Shown piece after piece: positions 8,945-17,856 of a DNA stretch of 64,000 nucleotides. How positions within the stretch are numbered: position 1 is the first letter of the stretch; each line of letters starts with the position of its first letter. Source of the DNA: Novosphingobium sp. ZN18A2 (GTDB lineage Bacteria > Pseudomonadota > Alphaproteobacteria > Sphingomonadales > Sphingomonadaceae); the NCBI RefSeq assembly GCF_036784765.1, contig NZ_CP136651.1, positions 1,240,001 to 1,304,000 on the forward strand, given 5' to 3'. The notes below the pieces were generated by a model. That model saw only the letters and a program-made list of their open reading frames with translations. It was not told the origin of the DNA and searched no databases. Both the position numbers and the translations under genes were made by a program.

Positions 8945-9762
8945 GGTGTTGTCAGGTTAGCGGCGCCGGCGCGCGCCAATCCGGAAAACTGAAACTTCAT
9001 CTCTGAGCGGCTGACGCGGCGTTCCACTCCGCCATGGCGGCGGCTCGGAAGATGCGCATGGTGTGTCGGGAGGCAAGGTGACGCTGGGTGTTGAATGTGT
9101 TGTAGACCGCAGAGTGGGTGGAAACGAACCGCTGTGCCTGACCGTGGGACTTGAACCTCTGCATCTTCCGCTCTCGTCGTCGGACGGGAAGGTGACTGTT
9201 CTCGACCCGGTTGTTGTCGCGCAGCCGGCCCGGCCTGTGGAGGTGGCTGCAGCCTAGCACCTTCATCGCGGCCGGATATGATTTCAGCCCGTCGGTCACG
9301 ATCTCGTCCGGCACATAGCCTTGGTTCTTCAGCAGTTTCCGCAGCAATTTCACTGCTGCCTTCTTGTTGCGACGCTTCTGTACGAGAACATCGAGAACTT
9401 CACCTTCGCGGTCGACGGCGCGCCACATGAACATCCTGACCCCGCTGATCCGCACCACCATCTCGTCGAGATGCCACACGCTATCGGCACGCGATCGGGC
9501 GCGCCGGATGTTCGCCGCGATCGCTGGCCCGAACTTGTTCGCCCAGCAACGGATCGTCTCGTAGGTGACGTCGATCCCGCGCTCGGCGAGCATCTCCTCG
9601 ACGTCGCGCAGGCTGGTCGTGAAGCGGAAGTAGAGCCAAACCGCCAGTCTGATCGTGTCCGGCGGGAACCGATGTCGCTTGTAGGAAATTGGAATCATCG
9701 CACTCCCTCTAGCCGAACCGAATCGCCGACTGGAGAGAAGTTAGCGTTTGCCTGACAGCACC
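8945..9762. mobile_element. IS6-family insertion sequence (about 818 bp)
   Basis: The element is bounded by imperfect inverted repeats: GGTGTTGTCAGG at 8945-8956 and the complement of GGTGCTGTCAGG at 9751-9762 (11 of 12 match). It contains one transposase gene, the usual IS6 design. The 8 bases flanking each end (CTTGATTC left, CATGAAGG right) do not match, so there is no target duplication. The left end sits inside an integrase gene and the right end inside a VOC-family gene. Confidence 0.85.
8997..9698 (-). CDS. IS6-family transposase
   Basis: DDE transposase of 233 aa, the normal IS6/IS26 length. It begins MIPISYKRHRFPPDTIRLAVWLYFRFTTSLRDVEEML and contains the HTH region ERGIDVTYETIRCWANKFGP, the first catalytic Asp in WHLDEMVV, the second in IVTDGLKSY and the Glu in NRVENSHLPVRRRERKMQRF. 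The C-terminal segment VSTHSAVYNTFNTQRHL is also family-typical. All three catalytic residues are present and the frame is uninterrupted, so it may be active. It is the only gene of the element. Confidence 0.95.
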   Translation of the reverse strand: MIPISYKRHRFPPDTIRLAVWLYFRFTTSLRDVEEMLAERGIDVTYETIRCWANKFGPAIAANIRRARSRADSVWHLDEMVVRISGVRMFMWRAVDREGEVLDVLVQKRRNKKAAVKLLRKLLKNQGYVPDEIVTDGLKSYPAAMKVLGCSHLHRPGRLRDNNRVENSHLPVRRRERKMQRFKSHGQAQRFVSTHSAVYNTFNTQRHLASRHTMRIFRAAAMAEWNAASAAQR

Positions 9763-10347
9763 CATGAAGGCGCCCAGCGGCACGTCCTTCGCCGCTTCGA
9801 CCTCGTCGGAGGTGAGGAAGCCGAAGCGTTCCTTGTACCAGGCTTCCGAGGTCCGAAAGTCACTGACGTTCAGCACCCCGTGCCCGATCCGCCTGACGTG
9901 CGCCGGCCCTGCGGTCAGCCGAACCGTCTCGCGCAGGCGATTGCGGTGCGCGGCGGTGTTGCGCGGCAGATCGACAGGTCCGCCCTCGCAAGGTGTCTGT
10001 GCCTGCCCCGCGACGACCTCGACGCGGAATCCGTCGGGATCAGTCAGCCGCACTACCCTTCCGCCGCCTGGCTCAAGCGTGTCCTCGACCGCCACCCCCT
10101 CGGCCTTCGCGAGAATGTCGAGGTCCTCGACGGACGCGGCGCGAAAACCGAAGGCGAGGAAACCTGGGTCACCCTGCTCAGTGACATGAACAAAAGGACG
10201 ACCGTCTCTGGCGCGCGCGTAGAGCCGGCCGTCCTGCTTGAAGGTCGTCAGCCCGAAGTCATCGAGGAAGCCCTGCATCTGCGCGAGATCAGGCGCGGAA
10301 AAACGAACATGGGCGATGTCCACAACCTTGATCAGGCTCATCACCAC
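9763..10347 (-). pseudogene. VOC-family (extradiol dioxygenase-like) protein, C-terminus cut by IS6
   Basis: Two-module vicinal-oxygen-chelate protein resembling ring-cleavage extradiol dioxygenases. The N-terminal module runs from IKVVDIAHVRFSAPDL to DPDGFRVEVV, and a second module begins RRIGHGVLNVSDFRTSEAWYKERFGF. Native sequence ends at about residue 195 (VPLGAF), where the IS6 end begins; the frame then reads 17 foreign residues to a stop at 9709. Full-length relatives are about 300 aa, so most of module two and its metal ligands are lost. The gene is divergent from a TetR regulator that probably controlled it, with paired operators between. Confidence 0.8.
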
Positions 10348-10362
10348 TCTCCCGATTCTTTA

Positions 10363-10404
10363 TTGACTATTTGGTCATCTAGAGAAAGTTGACTAGACGG
10401 TCAA
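10363..10404. promoter_or_regulatory. Two TetR-type operators between VOC gene and tetR
   Basis: Two copies of the inverted repeat TTGAC-N6-GTCA(A/T) lie in the 60-bp divergent region: 10363-10378 (TTGACTATTTGGTCAT) and 10389-10404 (TTGACTAGACGGTCAA). They start 26 bp apart and end 3 bases before the tetR ATG. Their position suggests that the TetR protein represses both itself and the VOC gene. Confidence 0.7.
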
Positions 10405-10407
10405 TCC

Positions 10408-11070
10408 ATGAATGTCACTGCTTCCTCGTCCCGCCCTGCCGCCAACCCTCGCGCTGCGCGGAGCCGTGCCGCCCTGATCGAGGCTGGGCTACGGTTGTTC
10501 GCCGCAAAGCCGGTCGATGCGGTATCGGTCGACGAAATCGTGGCTGCGGCCGGTGTCGCCAAAGGCACTTTCTTCAATCATTTCGACGACAAGCACGCGT
10601 TCGCGGCCTCTCTGGCCGCTGAAATCCGGTTGGAGATCGAGCGGCAGGTCGATGAAGCAAACTCCGGTGAGACGGACCCTGCGGTCCGGCTTGCAGGAGG
10701 AATGCGGGTCGCAGCCAGGTTCGCGCTGACAGACCGTGCCCGGACCTTGGTCATGCTTCGCGCCGATTCCGGAGCTACTGGCGCGAAACATCCACTCAAT
10801 GCCGGCGTGTCACGCGATCTGCTCGACGCGATTTCGGCGGGCGCGGCTCGTCCCGAAGCTGCCGAATGGGGGGTGCTCTATTGGATCGGGCTCTGCCAGG
10901 CTCTCATGACCGACATTGTCCGGCGGGGCCTTTCTTCGGCCGAGGCGGGGTCAGCGCTCACGGCAATGATCCTGATGGGGCTGAGCGGCATTGGCACGGA
11001 TCCGGTTTCGGCAGGCAAGGTCGCCGAACGGGAATTGCGCAGTTTCCAGAGCCAGGATGCGAGCGGCTGA
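10408..11070 (+). CDS. TetR family transcriptional regulator
   Basis: One-component DNA-binding regulator, 220 aa. The N-terminal HTH domain (about residues 12-60) shows the family layout: RAALIEAGLRLFAAK, then VSVDEIVAAAGVAKGTFFNHFDDKHAFAASL, where TFFNHF is the recognition-helix signature. The C-terminal ligand-binding half is variable and does not reveal the effector. The gene is divergent from the truncated VOC gene, and two palindromes in the shared upstream region are likely its operators. With its neighbour broken by an IS, its present regulon is unclear. Confidence 0.93.
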   Translation: MNVTASSSRPAANPRAARSRAALIEAGLRLFAAKPVDAVSVDEIVAAAGVAKGTFFNHFDDKHAFAASLAAEIRLEIERQVDEANSGETDPAVRLAGGMRVAARFALTDRARTLVMLRADSGATGAKHPLNAGVSRDLLDAISAGAARPEAAEWGVLYWIGLCQALMTDIVRRGLSSAEAGSALTAMILMGLSGIGTDPVSAGKVAERELRSFQSQDASG

Positions 11071-11629
11071 CGCGAGCTGATCGAGTAGCTGACTGGCTCC
11101 CTCCCTTCGGTATGGGCCGCCATCGAATAGTATTTCCAGCGTCTGCCCGGCGGGTTCTGCCCAAGCGCGTTTTAGACGATTAATTTCAGCATTGATGGAG
11201 CGATGACAGCTTTAAGGTTATGCAGACGAAGCTCGGGACGACGGCAATTGGGCGCTTGGCTGACGGACCGCTTCGGGACGTCTCATCGGCAGCTTTTATC
11301 AAGACTGGACGTTCGTCGGCGCGGATCTGAACGACCGGCTCTGGGTCGTCTGCTGTCGCCAACAAAGCGGTCGTACGCACGGCCAGCTTGGCTCCCTGTT
11401 AGCGGCCATCCGTTCATGCTTTCAGATCCGACAACGAAGGAGGGCTTCAGGCGGCCCTCGGGATGCCGTCAACGGCAGCAAAATTGGGGGTAGCGGACGT
11501 TCATGCGACGACGGAGATGTCAGAATGTGACGTCTGTTTCGCCCCGGCTTATGCCCTCCGCCTCAATTACGTATACTGGACAGCTAGCTGAATATAGAAA
11601 GGCTTCAATTGGTCGTTAATTTGGCCCGC
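11071..11629. other. 559-bp gap without a recognisable gene
   Basis: Both strands were inspected. Short ORFs exist (for example 11203-11493 plus and 11186-11380 minus), but none has a recognisable domain, ribosome-binding site or conserved start. The stretch is less GC-rich than core DNA and lies inside the IS-rich region, so it may be a decayed gene. Confidence 0.5.
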
Positions 11630-12436
11630 TCACCCTCTTTCCACGGTGAGGGGGTTCGACCATGGAGACAGGCTAGACCCATCAACTTCCTTACGAAGCA
11701 GGAAGAATAACCCGATCGATCCCCAATCATCGACACGGATGCAGTGGAAACGCTCGATCCCGGCCCGAGCGAACATCTCGATTATCCGTTCGGTGCGATA
11801 GAGATTCATCTCCATGGCGGGGAGATTCCAAGCGCGCCCTTTCGCCAAATTGCCCAAGACGCGGAGCGCTCGATTGCGCTTAATCAGATTGCGGAGATGT
11901 GCCCTGATCTGGCCGGTGGCCGGCAAAATAGTCATGTGCAGTGCGCCAATACCACCTGGCTTGACCGCCGCGATCAACTGCTCGATGATCTCTTCCCCTG
12001 TCGCGACGGGAATGTGTTGAAGTACAATGTAACTGTGCACGAGATCGTAGCTGGCGGGCCGAAAGTAGTTTGGATCAAGTGAGTCCGCATAAGTTAGGTT
12101 GGTCTGGCCGCTTGCCTGTGCATTGCGTCGAGCTTCGGCCAACATTCCCGGCGAGACGTCGAGGCCGACGACCGAGCCGTACTCCTCTGCCAGCGCCTGT
12201 GCGATGCGGCCGACGCCACAACCGAAATCCAATGCACTGCCCCTAGGGATGTGGCCGAAGCAATCTTCGAGGGCATCAATCAACAAGCGGACGTGATCGG
12301 CTCCAGAGCTAAAGAACTCCTCCAGCAATGGCTCAGTGAGCTTCCGACCCGTATACTTGGGATTCGACAATACACCGAAGTAGGGGTTGTCATCGCCGAA
12401 CGCTTTCCAATCCTGCGTCGCATCATGGTTGAACAT
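11630..12436 (-). CDS. Class I SAM-dependent methyltransferase
   Basis: Small-molecule type methyltransferase, 268 aa from the chosen start. SAM-binding motif I is clear as ALDFGCGVGRIAQAL, followed by the acidic end of beta-2 in VVGLDVSPGMLAEARRNA and motif IV-like YDLVHSYIVLQHI. The substrate cannot be inferred. The N-terminus MFNHDATQDWKAFGDDNPYFGVLSNPKY resembles methyltransferases of glycan or lipid modification clusters. I chose the ATG at 12436 over 12490 because AGGAAATGGGAAA precedes it. It is isolated between a gap and gene fragments, within the accessory region. Confidence 0.88.
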   Translation of the reverse strand: MFNHDATQDWKAFGDDNPYFGVLSNPKYTGRKLTEPLLEEFFSSGADHVRLLIDALEDCFGHIPRGSALDFGCGVGRIAQALAEEYGSVVGLDVSPGMLAEARRNAQASGQTNLTYADSLDPNYFRPASYDLVHSYIVLQHIPVATGEEIIEQLIAAVKPGGIGALHMTILPATGQIRAHLRNLIKRNRALRVLGNLAKGRAWNLPAMEMNLYRTERIIEMFARAGIERFHCIRVDDWGSIGLFFLLRKEVDGSSLSPWSNPLTVERG

Positions 12437-12563
12437 TTTCCCATTTCCTAACCGCTTTATTGGGATGACTAGCATAGCATCGACTGACATTCGTCAGCCG
12501 AAGAAAATGTTTGGGCGTGAACTATTTCGGATAAGTCTGCGAACCACGGGGATATGCCGCGTG

Positions 12564-12833
12564 GAGGCGCGCGATGACATCCAGTCCTCGGGCTATGTCG
12601 CGCATTCGCTCGAGGCGGCGCTGTGGTGCGTGGGGCGGACCGGCACCTTTGCCGACGCGGTGCTTCTTGCCGCCAACCTAGGAGATGACGCCGATACGAC
12701 CGCGGCGATCACCGGGCAGCTGGCAGGCGCGCTCTACGGGCTCTCGGGCATTCCCGCGCACTGGCTCTAGCGGCTCGCCTGGAACGATCTCCTGCTCTCT
12801 ACCGCCGACCTGCTGCGACATGACCGCGCGTGA
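12564..12833 (+). pseudogene. ADP-ribosylglycohydrolase C-terminal remnant
   Basis: The frame reads DDIQSSGYVAHSLEAALWCV, then AVLLAANLGDDADTTAAITG and GALYGLSGIPAHWL, the C-terminal metal-binding signature of ADP-ribosylglycohydrolases. The N-terminal part is missing and a TAG at 12768-12770 interrupts the frame. Matching sequence (RLAWNDLLLSTADLLRHDRA) continues to a TGA at 12831-12833. It abuts a truncated IS3 element, so it was probably cut and then decayed. Confidence 0.75.
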
Positions 12834-12847
12834 TGGGAAGGGGTGGT

Positions 12848-12989
12848 CGCGCTGGGCACGGGCCGACATCCGCGAGGGATCGCGCCGCTGCGTGACGCGA
12901 TCGTGGTAGGTGGATGGGGTGATCGGCAGAACCCGGCGGATCGGCTCGACCCCATGCTCCTTGCGGTGCTCGTCAATAAACGCCGTCAT
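12848..12989 (-). pseudogene. IS3-family OrfB fragment (N-terminus only)
   Basis: Begins [19 protein letters not shown] and continues ...TPSTYHDRV, the usual start of IS3-family OrfB (HTH_21-type region). Similarity stops around RMSARAQRD, after which the frame is foreign. The ATG overlaps the orfA stop by 4 bases, matching the programmed-frameshift organisation of IS3 elements. No DDE domain remains. Confidence 0.75.
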
Positions 12990-13312
12990 CGCTTCAGTGG
13001 GCGGTCGAGCTCCGCCTGGGCAAAATATGCGGAAGCATTGCGCAGGATCTCGTTGGCCTGGCGCAGCTCGCGGTTCTCGCGTTCCAGCGCCTTGAGCTTG
13101 TCAGCCAGCTCGGTCGGCACCCCGGCTCGCACTCCCTTGTCGACCTCGGCCTTCTTCACCCACTCGAGCAGCGTGTAGCCCGAACAGCCGAACTTGCCGG
13201 CTATCGATGTGACCGCCGCCCAGCGCGACGGATGATCCTTCTCGCTGTCCAGCACCATGCGGACTGCTCGCTCGCGAACCTCGCGTGAGAACTTGTTCGT
13301 CGTCTTGCTCAT
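12986..13312 (-). CDS. IS3-family transposase OrfA
   Basis: HTH/leucine-zipper protein of IS3 elements, 108 aa. [21 protein letters not shown] starts the HTH_Tnp_1 domain, followed by [22 protein letters not shown] and a heptad-like coiled coil [37 protein letters not shown]. It is complete and normally fuses to OrfB by -1 frameshifting, but OrfB here is truncated, so the protein is likely non-functional for transposition. Confidence 0.9.
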   Translation of the reverse strand: MSKTTNKFSREVRERAVRMVLDSEKDHPSRWAAVTSIAGKFGCSGYTLLEWVKKAEVDKGVRAGVPTELADKLKALERENRELRQANEILRNASAYFAQAELDRPLKR

Positions 13313-13342
13313 AGACCCTTCCTCTCAGGAGTTGCGGCCTCC

Positions 13343-13563
13343 GGCAATCTCGGGGCGGTTCAAAGCCTGAACAACGTGACGCCCTCCGACGCCTACTTCG
13401 GCAGGGTGCCGGCCATCATCAAACAGCGCGAAAGAATCAAGCGACAGACCATCGAAAATTGGCGCTTGCAGCACCGCAAGCTCGCCGCTTAAAACCAAAC
13501 TTCGGCGAGGCCCCACTCCCCTAATCTACGCCGCGAGTTGCGCCAAATGTGCTGACAACGGAC
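13343..13563 (+). pseudogene. IS3-family OrfB C-terminal fragment with IS end
   Basis: The frame ending at TAA 13490-13492 encodes [14 protein letters not shown] followed by IIKQRERIKRQTIENWRLQH, the C-terminus of an IS3-group integrase-type OrfB. The bases after the stop, ending ...GCTGACAACGGACA at about 13563, look like the terminal repeat (complement begins TGTCCGTTGTCAGC). It is on the opposite strand to the OrfA copy at 12986-13312, so it is a second relic or a rearranged piece. Confidence 0.6.
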
Positions 13564-13668
13564 AGGGGTGGAGTGCAGGTTTCAAACTGGCAATAGTCAC
13601 TGCCCAACCCCTTGCCCGGACTAGCCCGAAAGGCACTTCGGGGCGGCCAACGAAGAAGGAGTGGAGCA

Positions 13669-14241
13669 ATGCCTGGACATCCCGATGTGCGCCCGATCCT
13701 CGGCGTCCACCATGGTGCGTACCGCTGCCGCGACGCGGAGCAGACGATCTGGTTCTACAGCGAAGTCCTGGGGCTCGTCGACAGGACCGGCATCGTGATT
13801 GAGGAAGTGCCGGGGACTGGCGAGTCGGACCCCTATCTCCACATATTCTTCCGCATGGGCAACGGGGAATACATTGCCTTCTTCGACGCGCCGGGTTCCG
13901 CCGATCCCGACTGGTTCAAGCGGAAGCCGAGCTTCGACATGCACTGGGCATTTGAAGTAGGCTCCGAAGATGACTTGCTGGCGATGCAGCAGCGTATCAA
14001 CAGCTATGGGATCAGCGCGGTCGGGCCAATCGACCACGGCTTCGTCAAGTCGATCTACATGTACGATCCCAATGGCATCCAGGTGGAATTGACCTGTCGC
14101 GTCGAAGGACACGACAAGATGCTCGAAGCGGAGGCGGAAAGGCTCGATGCCGAGCTCGCCGGCTGGACAGCCCGGACGCGAGCGGCGAAGGTTGCAAAGT
14201 TCGGGGCGGAAGCGGTGGATCGACGAAGCCGCAACGCTTGA
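13669..14241 (+). CDS. VOC family protein
   Basis: Glyoxalase/extradiol-dioxygenase fold protein, 190 aa. It begins GHPDVRPILGVHHGAYRCRDAEQTIWFYSEVLGL, the typical first beta-alpha-beta unit with a metal-ligand His, and ends its core with SIYMYDPNGIQVELTCR, where the Glu completes the usual His/Glu metal site. HWAFEVGSEDDL supplies another His. A charged helical tail follows (DKMLEAEAERLDAELAG). AAGGAG at 13656-13661 supports the ATG at 13669 over the earlier in-frame ATG. It is followed closely by an alpha/beta hydrolase gene on the same strand, which suggests joint catabolic action on an oxygenated intermediate. The substrate is unknown. Confidence 0.88.
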   Translation: MPGHPDVRPILGVHHGAYRCRDAEQTIWFYSEVLGLVDRTGIVIEEVPGTGESDPYLHIFFRMGNGEYIAFFDAPGSADPDWFKRKPSFDMHWAFEVGSEDDLLAMQQRINSYGISAVGPIDHGFVKSIYMYDPNGIQVELTCRVEGHDKMLEAEAERLDAELAGWTARTRAAKVAKFGAEAVDRRSRNA

Positions 14242-14260
14242 GCATCCTGAGGAGAGTCCC

Positions 14261-15391
14261 TTGAAGTACGAGCGCATCCCCTATTTGATACTGTTCGACG
14301 AAGTCAGCGCCTTCAAGGATACTTACGCCGGCGAAATCGGCAAAGTGGTGATCGAATGTCAGTTGCTGAAGCCCGAAGAGGCATCAGACAGCGTGGTGAT
14401 ATTCTCACACCCGATTGGCGGTGGATCATACTTGCCGCTGGTTGGCACTCTGGCGAAGATGGGGGTGGACACGATCTACTGCAATCCGCGCTATCGCGGC
14501 AACGACACCGCGCTGATAATGGAGCGGGCGGCGATGGACCTGGGCGCTTGTGTGCGCGATGCAAAGGAGCGGTTGGGTTACAAGAAGGTCTATCTCGGCG
14601 GCTGGTCGGGCGGTGGCTCACTTTCCATGTTCTACCAAGCAGAAGCGCAGGATCCGCGCGTAACGCATACCCCGGCTGGCGATCCCTATGATTTGACCGC
14701 TGCAAAGTTCATCCCTGCTGATGGCGTCATGTTGCTCGCCGCGCATCTTTCGCGCAACCTCACGCTGACCGAATGGATGGACCCCTCGATCGAGGATGAG
14801 AGCCGCCCGTTCGAGCGTAATCCCGAATGGAACATTTATGCGCCAAACGGCCCCAAGCCGCCGTTCTCCGCCGAGTTCGTCGCCGAATTCCGCGAACGCC
14901 AGATCGCCCGCAACCGGCGCATCACCAAGTGGGTGAAGGAGCAACTGGCCGAACTCAAGGCGCAAAGGCTGGATAGTCACGAGCGCTGCTTCACCGTGCA
15001 GGGCACGATGGCCGATCCGCGTTGGGTCGATCCGCTGGTCGATCCCAACGACCGCTTGCCCAACCACTGCATGCTGGGCGATCCGTTCGTGGTGAACGAC
15101 GGGCCGGTAGGCCTCGCGCGCTTTACCACGCTGCGTTCGTGGCTGTCGCAGTGGTCATACGACGATTCCAACGCGGACGGAATCAAGTGTGCTGCGCGGA
15201 TCGATTGCCCGCTGCTTGTGATCGAAAACGGCGCCGACGACGCCTGTACGCCGAGCCACGCTGCCCGGCTGATGGCCGCAGCCGCCAATTGCCCGCAGGA
15301 ACACCATGTCATCAAGGGGGCCAACCACTATTATTTCGGTCAGCCCGAACTGGTGAAAGAGGCTGCGGTGTTGATTTCCGTTGAGAGTTGA
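14261..15391 (+). CDS. Alpha/beta hydrolase with C-terminus altered by IS21
   Basis: Serine hydrolase of about 376 aa. The nucleophile elbow is GGWSGGGS, the acid is probably in ENGADDACTPSHA and the catalytic His in IKGANHYYFGQ. The start is a TTG at 14261 with GAGGAGAG just upstream; in-frame ATGs further up lie inside the VOC gene. The product ends VLISVES, where the last seven residues come from the IS21 end. Removing the IS and one copy of the 7-bp duplication restores GAACTC...GCCTAA, giving the native ending ELVRDWIARQA (380 aa). All catalytic residues precede the break, so activity may survive. Its substrate is unknown. Confidence 0.85.
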   Translation: MKYERIPYLILFDEVSAFKDTYAGEIGKVVIECQLLKPEEASDSVVIFSHPIGGGSYLPLVGTLAKMGVDTIYCNPRYRGNDTALIMERAAMDLGACVRDAKERLGYKKVYLGGWSGGGSLSMFYQAEAQDPRVTHTPAGDPYDLTAAKFIPADGVMLLAAHLSRNLTLTEWMDPSIEDESRPFERNPEWNIYAPNGPKPPFSAEFVAEFRERQIARNRRITKWVKEQLAELKAQRLDSHERCFTVQGTMADPRWVDPLVDPNDRLPNHCMLGDPFVVNDGPVGLARFTTLRSWLSQWSYDDSNADGIKCAARIDCPLLVIENGADDACTPSHAARLMAAAANCPQEHHVIKGANHYYFGQPELVKEAAVLISVES

Positions 15392-15454
15392 CCCGGGATT
15401 TTCATCGAGAAGTGACCCGGTTGGATGTGTGTTTCCCGCGATGAGCGGGTAGGG

Positions 15455-16234
15455 TCAAGCGGGTGATTGTTCCTTTCTGGTTTTGGGAGCCGCGGAGCTG
15501 GCCCGGAACCGGAAGCTGTCGTTGCCGGTTTCCAGGATGTGGCAGTGGTGGGTGAGCCGGTCGAGCAGTGCGGTGGTCATCTTGGCATCGCCGAACACGC
15601 CAGCCCATTCGCTGAAGCTGAGGTTGGTGGTGATGATCACGCTGGTCTGCTCGTAGAGCTTGGAGAGGAGGTGGAACAGCAGCGCCCCGCCTGACGGGCT
15701 GAACGGCAGGTATCCGAGCTCGTCGAGGATTACGAGGTCGAGGCGCAGCAGGCGCTCGGCAAGCTGGCCAGCCTTGTTCATGGCCTTTTCCTGTTCAAGC
15801 ATGTTGACCAGGTCGACGGTGGAGAAGAACCGTGCCTTCCTGCGGTGATGTTCCACGGCCTGTATACCCAGGGCAGTGGCCATGTGAGTCTTGCCGGTTC
15901 CAGGGCCACCGATCAGTACGACATTGTCAGCGCCATCGATGAACTCGCCACGGTGCAGTTGGCGCACCAGGGCCTCGTTCACTTCGCTGGATGCGAAGTC
16001 GAACCCGGCCAGATCCTTGTAGGCGGGGAACCGGGCGGCCTTGATCTGGTAGGCAATGGACCGGACCTCGCGTTCTGCCATCTCGGCCTTGAGCAACTGC
16101 GAGAGGATCGGCACGGCGGCATCGAAGGCCGGGGCGCCCTGGGCGATGAGATCGCTCACCGCCTGGGCCATGCCGTACATCTTGAGGCCGCGCAGCATGA
16201 CCTCCACGGCAGCGCTGGCGGGATCATGACGCAT
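15455..16234 (-). CDS. istB: IS21-family helper ATPase IstB
   Basis: AAA+ ATPase that assembles on target DNA and recruits the IstA transposase. It is 259 aa, the normal length. Walker A is [19 protein letters not shown] and Walker B is [15 protein letters not shown], with sensor region [14 protein letters not shown]. The ATG at 16234 was chosen because it overlaps the istA stop (ATGCGTCATGA), the usual translational coupling of istAB. Upstream in-frame ATGs lie inside istA. Confidence 0.95.
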   Translation of the reverse strand: MRHDPASAAVEVMLRGLKMYGMAQAVSDLIAQGAPAFDAAVPILSQLLKAEMAEREVRSIAYQIKAARFPAYKDLAGFDFASSEVNEALVRQLHRGEFIDGADNVVLIGGPGTGKTHMATALGIQAVEHHRRKARFFSTVDLVNMLEQEKAMNKAGQLAERLLRLDLVILDELGYLPFSPSGGALLFHLLSKLYEQTSVIITTNLSFSEWAGVFGDAKMTTALLDRLTHHCHILETGNDSFRFRASSAAPKTRKEQSPA

Positions 16235-17744
16235 GGCGCAGCCCCCGCAGATTATCATAGCGGCCGACGTCGGCGAGCGGCTCCTGGGCAAGGCGCAGGG
16301 CTTGTGGCGCGTCGATGGGTGATGCTGGCGGCGCCTTGCCGTCGGTCAGCCGATGCAGGATGTTGAGCACATGGGTCTTGGTCGGAACACCGCCCTCCAG
16401 CGCCAGTTCGACGGCGCACAGCACTGCCTGTTCGTCATGGTGCAGGACCAGCGAGAGGATCTCGACCATCTCCCGGTCGCCGCCGGGCCGCTTGAGCAGA
16501 TATCCCTGCAACTGGCGGAACGCATCGGGCATCTCGGTAAACGGCGCGCCGTTGCGCAGAGCGCCAGGCTTGCGCTGGATCACCGCCAGATAGTGCCGCC
16601 AGTCATAGATGGTCCGCCCGGGAAGATGATGGCCCCGCTCGATGATCCGCTCGTGCTCACACAGGAACCGGCCCTCGGCGGCGATGACGATCCGGTCCGG
16701 GTAAACCCGCAGGCTCACCGGGCGGTTGGCGAAGGAGGCCGGCACCGAGTAACGGTTGCGCTCGAAGTTTACGAGGCAGGTCGGCGATACCCGCTTGGTA
16801 TGCTCGACGAAGCCGTCGAAGGGCCGCCCCAGCGGCATCAGGCTGGCGACCTCCGCGGCATGCACATCGGCGATGCTGCCGGGCAACGCGCCATGTGCGA
16901 TCTGCCCCCATTGCGCGATGCAGCGTTCTTCGAGCCAGGCATTGAGCGCATCGAGATCGGGGAAGCTGGGCATCGGCTGCCATAGCCGGCGGCGGGCATC
17001 CTGGACGTTCTTCTCGACCTGCCCCTTCTCCCACCCCGAAGCCGGATTACAGAACTCGGGCTCGAACAGGTAATGGCTGGCCATGGCCGCGAACCGGGCG
17101 TTGACCTGTCGCGCCTTGCCACTGCCGATCCGATCCACCGCGGTCTTCATGTTATCGAAGATCCCGCGCTGCGGCACACCGCCGAGCACCCGGAAGGCCT
17201 GGGTCAGCGCATCGAACAGCATCTCGTGGGTCTGGAGCAGATAGGCCCTGACGATGAACGCCCGGCTGTGCGACAGCTTGGTGTGCGCCACCTGCAGCTT
17301 GGTCTGCTTGCCGGCAATGATCGCCCAGTCCTCGCTCCAGTCGAACTGGAACGCTTCGCCTGGCTGGAACACCAGCGGCACGAAGGTCCCGCGCCCGCTG
17401 GTCTGGGAATCACGCTGCCGGTCGGCCTTCCAGTTGCGCGCAAAGGCCGCAACACGGCCGTAGGAACCATCGAAGCCCAGGGCGACGAGATCGGCGTGCA
17501 TCTGCTTCACCGTGCGCCGTTGCTTGCGCGAGCGGCCAGCCTCGATCCGCAACCATCCCGCCAGCTTCTCGGCAAACGGGTCCAGCTTGCTTGGCCGGTC
17601 GGGCACCTTGAACCTGGGCTCAACCGCACCGCTGCGAAGATACTTGCGGATCGTATTACGCGAGAGACCGGTCCGTCGCTCAATCTCCCGGATCGGCATC
17701 CCATCACGGAAATGCCAGCGCCGGATTACGCTCAGTAACGCCAT
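16224..17744 (-). CDS. istA: IS21-family transposase IstA
   Basis: DDE transposase of IS21, 506 aa from the chosen start. It starts [25 protein letters not shown] followed by the [16 protein letters not shown]. The DDE core shows [12 protein letters not shown] (first Asp), the second Asp in [12 protein letters not shown], and the Glu in [23 protein letters not shown] 8 bases before the ATG at 17744 favours this start over 17804. It is uninterrupted and overlaps istB by 11 bases. Confidence 0.94.
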   Translation of the reverse strand: MALLSVIRRWHFRDGMPIREIERRTGLSRNTIRKYLRSGAVEPRFKVPDRPSKLDPFAEKLAGWLRIEAGRSRKQRRTVKQMHADLVALGFDGSYGRVAAFARNWKADRQRDSQTSGRGTFVPLVFQPGEAFQFDWSEDWAIIAGKQTKLQVAHTKLSHSRAFIVRAYLLQTHEMLFDALTQAFRVLGGVPQRGIFDNMKTAVDRIGSGKARQVNARFAAMASHYLFEPEFCNPASGWEKGQVEKNVQDARRRLWQPMPSFPDLDALNAWLEERCIAQWGQIAHGALPGSIADVHAAEVASLMPLGRPFDGFVEHTKRVSPTCLVNFERNRYSVPASFANRPVSLRVYPDRIVIAAEGRFLCEHERIIERGHHLPGRTIYDWRHYLAVIQRKPGALRNGAPFTEMPDAFRQLQGYLLKRPGGDREMVEILSLVLHHDEQAVLCAVELALEGGVPTKTHVLNILHRLTDGKAPPASPIDAPQALRLAQEPLADVGRYDNLRGLRHAS

Positions 17745-17856
17745 GTCGATCACTCCATAATCCCCCGACGCCAAAGCCAGGGGAAAGGTCAGAACATGGG
17801 TCACTTCTCAGTGGAAATTTATGCCTCTCCCGGGTCAACTCTCAACGGAAATCAAC

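Larger units (their letters stand above)
12845..13320 (-). mobile_element. Truncated IS3-family element
   Basis: Contains a complete orfA and only the first 47 or so codons of orfB. The element ends abruptly next to the ADP-ribosylglycohydrolase remnant, so the distal part of orfB and one terminal repeat are gone. It cannot transpose by itself. Confidence 0.75.
15369..17856. mobile_element. IS21-family insertion sequence with 7-bp target duplication
   Basis: A 2,488-bp element bounded by 30-bp perfect inverted repeats (15369-15398 and 17827-17856), starting TG and ending CA. It carries istA and istB. It is flanked by direct copies of GCTGCGG at 15362-15368 and 17857-17863. Perfect repeats, intact genes and an intact duplication indicate a recent insertion. 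The target was the 3' end of the alpha/beta hydrolase gene. Confidence 0.95.
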
